Assembly (NCBI RefSeq): GCF_040676775.1
Contig: NZ_JBFAPP010000003.1
Location: forward strand, 310,001 to 374,000
DNA length: 64,000 nt
Direction: 5' to 3'
Source of the DNA: Micromonospora_G sp040676775
GTDB lineage: Bacteria > Actinomycetota > Actinomycetes > Mycobacteriales > Micromonosporaceae
The first letter of the stretch is position 1, and every line of letters starts with the position of its first letter. The notes under the pieces are model-generated. The model ran no database searches and was not told where the DNA came from. It was given only the letters and a program-made list of their open reading frames with translations. This document shows positions 59,449 to 64,000 of this stretch, in pieces. A program made the translations under genes and the position numbers.

Positions 59449-60690
59449 CTAGGGGAGCCGGGCGGGGGGCAGGAGCCCCGGGCCCGGGGTGAGGGGCAAG
59501 GTCCGCACCACGGAGGTACGGGCCGCGTCCGTGCTTTCTGGACCGCAGAGCGCGGTGTCGATGAGCTGGAAGAGTGCCACGCTGATCGGGTCACCGGGGT
59601 ACTGGTAGTGGCTGACGTTCTGGGCCACGCTCACCTGTCGTCTGCCGTCGGGGGAGTGCAGCGAAAGCGTGTTGTAGCCGAGCACCTGACCGTCGTGTCC
59701 GTACGCGTCGCCGCAGGCCAGGGGGAGCGACAACAGGCCGAGCCCGTAGCCCAGTCCGGTACCGGTCGGCAGGAAGCGCAGCAGGTCGGCCTGTTGGGCG
59801 GGGCGCAGCAGTCGGCCGCCGAGCAGGGCGCGGTAGAAGGTGTCCAGGTCGGCGGTGGTCGAGATCAGCTCACCGGCCATCTGGCCCCAGGACATGTTGT
59901 AGACGGTGAAGTCCCGCAGCTCTCCCTCGTACCAGGGCACGTAGCCCCGGCTGTGTGGGCCGGCGATGCGCGGGTCGGTGCCGGGGAAGTAGGTGTCACG
60001 CAGGCCCAGCGGCCGCAGGATCCGCCGGCTGACCTCCTCGGCGGCGGGGCGGCCGGTCACCCGCTCCACGATCAGCCCGGCCAGGATGTAGTTGGTGTTC
60101 GAGTAGAAGAAGGCCGCGCCGGGCGGGTTCGTCGCCGGCATGTCCAGCCCGACCCGGGCCAGCTCGCGGGGCGTGAAGGTGGTGTTCCGATGCTGCTCGA
60201 TCAGCTCCGGCGTGGCGAGCAGGACATGGTCGTAGCTGCCGATCCCACTGCGGTGGCCGAGCAGCATCCGTACGGTCACGGTGTCGTCCGGCATCAGGCC
60301 GGGCAGGTAGCGCCGGACCGGTGCGTCCAGCGAGATCCTGCCCTCGCCCACGAGTTGCAGCACGGTGGCGGAGACGAAGGTCTTGGTGACGCTGCCGACC
60401 CGGTGACGGAAGTCGGGGCGTACCGGTCGGCCGGTGTTGATGTCGGCGATGCCGCTGGCGCCGCGCCAGGTGGCCCGGCCGTCGCGTGCCTCGGCGAAGA
60501 CACCGATCATGCCGGCGGTGGTGATCCCGGCGAGGCCCGCGTCGAGTGCCGCGACCGGCAGGCCGCCGTGCCCCGGTCGTTCGGCGGGTGCGGGTCGGGC
60601 GGCGGCGGGACTCGCCAGCCCGCCGACCAGTACGGCCGTGACCAGCGTGCCGAGCCAGAACGAGGACAGCTTGCGTGGTGGTTTCCGCAT
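59449..60690 (-). CDS. Secreted serine hydrolase (class C beta-lactamase family)
   Basis: 413 residues. Signal peptide FWLGTLVTAVLVGGLASPAAA. Serine-lactamase motifs: SxxK in RVGSVTKTFVSATVL, YxN in AFFYSNTNYILAGL, and the HxG motif in DAYGHDGQVLGYNTLSL. Members act as D-alanyl-D-alanine carboxypeptidases, esterases or beta-lactamases; Streptomyces R61-type DD-peptidase is the nearest well-known type. ATG 60690 has GGGAGGA close upstream. It probably acts at the cell wall. Confidence 0.93.
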   Translation of the reverse strand: MRKPPRKLSSFWLGTLVTAVLVGGLASPAAARPAPAERPGHGGLPVAALDAGLAGITTAGMIGVFAEARDGRATWRGASGIADINTGRPVRPDFRHRVGSVTKTFVSATVLQLVGEGRISLDAPVRRYLPGLMPDDTVTVRMLLGHRSGIGSYDHVLLATPELIEQHRNTTFTPRELARVGLDMPATNPPGAAFFYSNTNYILAGLIVERVTGRPAAEEVSRRILRPLGLRDTYFPGTDPRIAGPHSRGYVPWYEGELRDFTVYNMSWGQMAGELISTTADLDTFYRALLGGRLLRPAQQADLLRFLPTGTGLGYGLGLLSLPLACGDAYGHDGQVLGYNTLSLHSPDGRRQVSVAQNVSHYQYPGDPISVALFQLIDTALCGPESTDAARTSVVRTLPLTPGPGLLPPARLP

Positions 60691-60743
60691 GTTTCCTCCC
60701 GGATGGACGATCCGGGACCGACCGTAGTAGCGCTTTGCAACTC

Positions 60744-61400
60744 TTATGGGCCGACTGCGTCGACTGTCCCGTTCACCCGGGCGAGCTGGTGCGGCATGTT
60801 CCAGCCGTCGGCCAGCCGGGACGGGTGTACGTTCCCGCCGCCGCCGAAGAACTCGCAGAACTTCATGATCAGTGGATCCCAGCCGATCGGGTCGACGTGG
60901 TGCGTACCGGGGATGACCAGGCTCTCCTCGACGTGGGCGCGGAGCACCTCGACCTGGAAGGCGGTGCAGTCGGGGGTGGGGCCGAAGGGGTACGCCTCGA
61001 TGACCCGGCATTCGAGCTGGATCGGACACTGCGCGACCCGAGGTGGCGCGACCAGTTCCGACGGCTGTTCGGTCAGCCCGGCCAGGGCGAACTTGTCTGG
61101 CTCGTACCGGTAGCCCTGCGCCAGCTTGTGCTCCGGCACGTCGGGTCGGCCGGTGGTGAGCGCGATCCGGTCGACCGCGTCGACCATCGACGACGACGGC
61201 AGGTTGAGTACGCACTCGCGCTCGCGGAGCAGGTTCGCCGTCGTCCGTCCGCTGTTGCCGAGGCCGAGCATGGCGGACCGGCCCAGCCACCAGGCCGACG
61301 ACATCGGTGCCAGGTTGGTGCTGCCGTCGGGGTTGCGGGAGCTGATCAGCACCACGGGGGTGCCGAAGTAGAGCACCTTGAGCCCGGGAACAACGTGCAT
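60744..61400 (-). CDS. Flavin reductase family protein
   Basis: 218 residues of the FMN-binding split-barrel (flavin reductase-like) type: KVLYFGTPVVLISSRNPDGSTNLAPMSSAWWLG at the start, then CVLNLPSSSMVDAVDRIA, and ECRVIEAYPFGPTPDCTAFQVEVLRAH. It may reduce FMN with NADPH or bind it for another flavin enzyme. ATG 61400 has AAAGG seven bases upstream. It precedes the serine hydrolase and could be cotranscribed. Confidence 0.88.
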   Translation of the reverse strand: MHVVPGLKVLYFGTPVVLISSRNPDGSTNLAPMSSAWWLGRSAMLGLGNSGRTTANLLRERECVLNLPSSSMVDAVDRIALTTGRPDVPEHKLAQGYRYEPDKFALAGLTEQPSELVAPPRVAQCPIQLECRVIEAYPFGPTPDCTAFQVEVLRAHVEESLVIPGTHHVDPIGWDPLIMKFCEFFGGGGNVHPSRLADGWNMPHQLARVNGTVDAVGP

Positions 61401-61519
61401 GGTCTGGCCTTTCGCGGAGTCGATGGACCTGGTCCGCGCGTCGCCGCGCTGGCCATGAACCACTCTCCGCGCCCGTGCCGCCGGCTGCTGGCGGCGATCG
61501 GACCTGGCGTTCCGCCTGG

Positions 61520-62041
61520 TCAGACCAGCGGCAGCCACATCAGGATCTCGTCCCGGTCGTCGCCCGGGGCGAGTCGCAGCGCGCCGGGCAGCCGCCCGAC
61601 CTCGCGGTATCCGCAGCGCTCGTAGAACCGTTCCAGGTTCAGGCCGCCCCGGACGGTCACCTGGAGTGCCTCCAGGCCCAGCTTGCGGCCGAGCCGTTCG
61701 GCCTCGCCCATCAGCGCCGCGCCGTAGCCGGTGCCTTGCCGGTCGGGGTGCACCATCACCCGCTTGAGTACGCGCCAGTGCTCTTTCAGCGCGAACCGGT
61801 TGGACGCGAAGATCAGGAAGGCGACCGGTGCGCCGCTGTCCGCGTAGCCGACCAGCAGCCGGTCCGGTCCGGCGTCGATGCCGGCGAACGCGTCGTCCGC
61901 CACCGGCCGGACCTGTTCCTCGGTGACCGGAGCGACAAAACCGACGGCACCTCCGGCATTGGTCACCTCCGTCCAGAGCGTGACGAGCTGTTGCCGGAGC
62001 GCTGCGGTCAGCTCGGGATCGAGCACGAAGCGGAGGGTCAC
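61520..62041 (-). CDS. GNAT-family N-acetyltransferase
   Basis: 173 residues. The acetyl-CoA site is VHPDRQGTGYGAALMGEAERLGRKL, preceded by the strand LKEHWRVLKRVMV and followed by LEALQVTVRGGLNLERFYERCGYREVG. The substrate is unknown. I start at GTG 62041 because the fold begins there; an ATG at 62092 or 62155 would add residues over the divergent promoter. It is divergent from the aldo/keto reductase, across a palindrome. Confidence 0.85.
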   Translation of the reverse strand: MTLRFVLDPELTAALRQQLVTLWTEVTNAGGAVGFVAPVTEEQVRPVADDAFAGIDAGPDRLLVGYADSGAPVAFLIFASNRFALKEHWRVLKRVMVHPDRQGTGYGAALMGEAERLGRKLGLEALQVTVRGGLNLERFYERCGYREVGRLPGALRLAPGDDRDEILMWLPLV

Positions 62042-62119
62042 CGGGCCATCTTCGCCGGTTCGGTGCCGCGTTCCAGGCCGGCGCCCGACCATGGTGACGA
62101 CGGTAACAGTCGCAATCTG

Positions 62120-62143
62120 CTGACAGAATTTGAAATCTGTCAG
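62120..62143. promoter_or_regulatory. Palindromic operator, probably for the TetR regulator
   Basis: CTGACAGA (62120-62127) and TCTGTCAG (62136-62143) are perfect inverted arms with an AT-rich 8-base centre. It lies between the acetyltransferase and the reductase and covers the -35 box of the latter. The regulator gene is downstream in the same direction. Confidence 0.7.
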
Positions 62144-62158
62144 TTGTCGTTCCATACT
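62130..62158 (+). promoter_or_regulatory. Candidate promoter of the reductase-tetR pair
   Basis: TTGAAA (62130-62135), 17 bases, CATACT (62153-62158). The -35 box lies inside the palindrome. Confidence 0.5.
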
Positions 62159-62202
62159 TGAGTCCGAACCGAGTGGACCCCCTCGAAGAGGAGAAACCAG
62201 TC

Positions 62203-63198
62203 ATGGAAACTCGCAAACTCGGCAGTACCGGACCGACCGTCTCCGCACTGGGCCTCGGCACCATGGGCATGTCCGACCTCTACGGACCGGCCGACGAGAC
62301 GGAGAGCATCAGCACCATCCACGCCGCCCTCGACGCCGGCGTCTCCCTGCTCGACACCGGCGACTTCTACGGCATGGGTCACAACGAGATGCTGATCGGA
62401 CGGGCGCTGCACGAACGCAACCGTGACGACGTCGCCATCAGCGTCAAGTTCGGCGGCCTGCGCGACCCCGACCTCGGCTGGCGGGGCATCGACGGGCGAC
62501 CCGAGGCGGTACGCAACTTCCTCGCGTACTCGCTGCGCCGGCTCGGCACCGACCACGTCGACGTCTACCGGCTCACCCGGGTCGACCCGAACGTGCCGAT
62601 CGAGGAGACCATCGGCGCCATCGCCGAGCAGGTCGAGAAGGGACACGTACGCCACATCGGGCTTTCCGAGGTCGGCGCCGACACCATCCGGCGGGCCCAC
62701 GCCGTGCACCCGATCAGCGACCTCCAGATCGAGTACTCGCTGATCTCACGGGGCATCGAGGCGGAGATCCTGCCGACCGTACGCGAACTCGGCATCGGCG
62801 TGACCGCGTACGGGGTGCTCGCCCGTGGCCTGCTCAGTGGCCGCTGGACCGCCGACCGGGAACTGACCCCCGGCGACTTCCGCAACACCGTACCCCGGTT
62901 CAGCGGCGACAACCTGACGGCCAATTTGCGCCTGGTCGAGTCGCTGCGGGAGGTCGCCGAGGCCCGGGGAGCCACCGTCGCGCAGGTCGCCATCGCCTGG
63001 GTGCTCGCCCAGGGCGCCGACATCGTGCCCCTGGTCGGCGCCCGCCAGCGGGACCGGCTGACCGAGTCGCTCGGCGCGCTGGACCTGAAACTGGCCGCCG
63101 ACGACCTGGCCGCGATCGAGCGGGCCGTACCGGCCGGATCGGCCTCCGGAACCCGTTACGCCACCCCCTACATGACCCACCTCGACAGCGAACGGTGA
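62203..63198 (+). CDS. Aldo/keto reductase
   Basis: 331 residues. Start METRKLGSTGPTVSALGLGTMGM; Asp and Tyr in VSLLDTGDFYGMGHNE; Lys in VAISVKFGG. Where most AKRs have the catalytic His, this one reads VDVYRLTRVDPN, so Thr stands in its place. The NADPH end is VPLVGARQRDRL. Substrate unknown. AAGAGGAG lies nine bases before ATG 62203. It is one base pair apart from the TetR gene and so makes one unit with it. Confidence 0.92.
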   Translation: METRKLGSTGPTVSALGLGTMGMSDLYGPADETESISTIHAALDAGVSLLDTGDFYGMGHNEMLIGRALHERNRDDVAISVKFGGLRDPDLGWRGIDGRPEAVRNFLAYSLRRLGTDHVDVYRLTRVDPNVPIEETIGAIAEQVEKGHVRHIGLSEVGADTIRRAHAVHPISDLQIEYSLISRGIEAEILPTVRELGIGVTAYGVLARGLLSGRWTADRELTPGDFRNTVPRFSGDNLTANLRLVESLREVAEARGATVAQVAIAWVLAQGADIVPLVGARQRDRLTESLGALDLKLAADDLAAIERAVPAGSASGTRYATPYMTHLDSER

Positions 63199-63199
63199 G

Positions 63200-63796
63200 A
63201 TGGTGCCCATGGCCGACACCACTCTGACCTCCGGGCAGATCCTCGAAGCGGCGGAGGACGTCCTCCGCCGCTTCGGCCCCGCCAAGACGACCGTGGTCGA
63301 CGTCGCCCGCGTCCTGGGCGTCAGCCACGGCAGCGTCTACCGGCATTTCGCCAGCAAGGCGGCGTTGCGCGAGGCGGTCGCCGAACGCTGGCTCGACCGG
63401 GCGCACGCCCCGCTGCCCGCGCTGACCACCGCCGACCTGCCCGCACCGCAGCGGCTGCGCGCCTGGCTCACCACGCTCGCCGCCGAGAAGCGTGGCAAGG
63501 CGTTGGATGACCCGGAGCTGTTCGCCACCTACATGGTGCTGGTGAACGAGAGCTCCGCGGTGGTGGAGGAACACGTCGAGGACCTGATCCGGCAACTCGC
63601 CCGGATCATCGGGGACGGGGTGGCCGACGGCGACTTCACCGTGGCCGACGTGGACCGTACGGCGCGTGCGGTGCTTGCCGCGACCGCTCGTTGGCACCAT
63701 CCCGCGCACGCGGCCGAATGGGGCGAGCCGGGGATCGCGGAGGCGCTGGAAGCGGTCTGTGACCTGCTGCTCGACGGGCTGCGTACGCGGGCCTGA
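63200..63796 (+). CDS. TetR-family regulator
   Basis: 198 residues. N-terminal helix-turn-helix: ILEAAEDVLRRFGPAKTTVVDVARVLGVSHGSVYRHFASKAALREAV. The helical ligand-binding part follows. It starts one base after the reductase stop (ATG 63200, or ATG 63209). It likely represses the reductase and itself from the palindrome at 62120-62143. Confidence 0.92.
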   Translation: MVPMADTTLTSGQILEAAEDVLRRFGPAKTTVVDVARVLGVSHGSVYRHFASKAALREAVAERWLDRAHAPLPALTTADLPAPQRLRAWLTTLAAEKRGKALDDPELFATYMVLVNESSAVVEEHVEDLIRQLARIIGDGVADGDFTVADVDRTARAVLAATARWHHPAHAAEWGEPGIAEALEAVCDLLLDGLRTRA

Positions 63797-64000
63797 CGAT
63801 CGACGGGTACGACGAAGGGGTGGACTACGCCGCTTCGGGGCCGGTCCGGCTCGGTCACGGAGCCGCACCTGTCCTGCCCGTCGCCTCGCCGCACTTGACC
63901 TCGTCGCGCCTGACCTGGACCGCCCACGCGAGCTGTGCGCACCCGTCCGGGGTGCACTGCCGGCAAGTTCCCGGCTGCCACGGGTGCGGACCCGGCTGGT
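63797..64000. other. Right edge, no gene called
   Basis: 204 bases to the window end. Several open frames cross it, but none has a start signal or a recognisable motif. A gene may begin further right. Confidence 0.4.

Noticed and set aside
63529..63981. Minus-strand frame at the right edge
   Set aside because: It overlaps the TetR gene for much of its length and has the Ser/Arg composition of a shadow frame.
1..64000. CRISPR arrays, tRNA or rRNA genes, transposases, phage genes
   Set aside because: No spaced direct repeats, cloverleaf sequences, rRNA segments, or transposase or integrase motifs were recognised. The tandem repeats found are contiguous and not CRISPR-like.
1..64000. Biosynthetic gene cluster
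   Set aside because: Monooxygenases, methyltransferases and glycosyltransferases occur singly and apart, with no polyketide synthase, NRPS or terpene cyclase.

Overview
This is a very GC-rich window (roughly 70-74% G+C by eye) from a high-GC Gram-positive actinobacterium. Frequent GTG starts, the LuxR/IclR/RpiR/TetR regulator mix, the hut, eda-kdgK and mec-cysO-cysM clusters, a GH12-CBM2 cellulase with a CebR-like operator, and several intergenic palindromes of a style I associate with Micromonospora and relatives point to the family Micromonosporaceae. The genus assignment is inference. No rRNA, tRNA, CRISPR, phage, transposase or secondary-metabolite cluster was seen; it looks like ordinary chromosomal DNA.

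Layout. 1-5 kb: an ABC ATPase cut by the window edge, a divergent two-component pair, and a large membrane protein with a lipase-like motif. 5-14.4 kb: two lipoproteins, an SRPBCC protein, malate synthase, an aquaporin, a flavin monooxygenase, a small beta-rich protein, a cupin and a GH15 glycosidase. 14.4-24.5 kb: a large catalase, threonine synthase, an aldo/keto reductase, a sortase-type IPT surface protein, an HTH-TOBE protein, an unknown 351-residue protein and a GH12-CBM2 endoglucanase. 24.5-30.3 kb: an IclR regulator divergent from eda-kdgK, an FAD monooxygenase and cytochrome c oxidase subunit I. 30.4-36.4 kb: an MFS transporter, pncB-pncA and a large LuxR (LAL) regulator. 36.5-47.7 kb: a degenerate dynamin-like GTPase, clpS-DUF2017, mec-cysO-cysM, an MBL phosphodiesterase-like gene, two glycosyltransferases, rph and rdgB. 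This block keeps the gene order of the Mycobacterium tuberculosis pncB1-clpS-mec-cysO-cysM-Rv1339-rphA region, with local insertions and losses. 47.7-55.8 kb: a six-gene histidine-utilisation operon (rpiR-hutU-M20 hydrolase-hutF-hutI-hutH). 55.8-64 kb: two methyltransferases, a MOSC protein, an expansin-like protein, a beta-lactamase-family serine hydrolase, a flavin reductase, a GNAT acetyltransferase, and an aldo/keto reductase with a TetR regulator.

How genes work together. mec, cysO and cysM should form the sulfur-carrier-protein route to cysteine; CysO here carries a 26-residue tail after its Gly-Gly and would need trimming. The hut operon degrades histidine through the formiminoglutamate deiminase (HutF) branch, with an M20 amidohydrolase where a deformylase would be expected. 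eda and kdgK form the lower 2-keto-3-deoxygluconate pathway. The cellulase and the expansin both act on plant cell wall.

Regulation. Ten genes have a TANNNT -10 box 6 or 7 bases before an ATG/GTG start, indicating leaderless mRNAs. Palindromes suited to the adjacent regulators lie at the rpiR-hut, eda-kdgK and aldo/keto reductase promoters. Four different long intergenic palindromes occur, one of which supplies the C-terminus and stop codon of the MFS gene.
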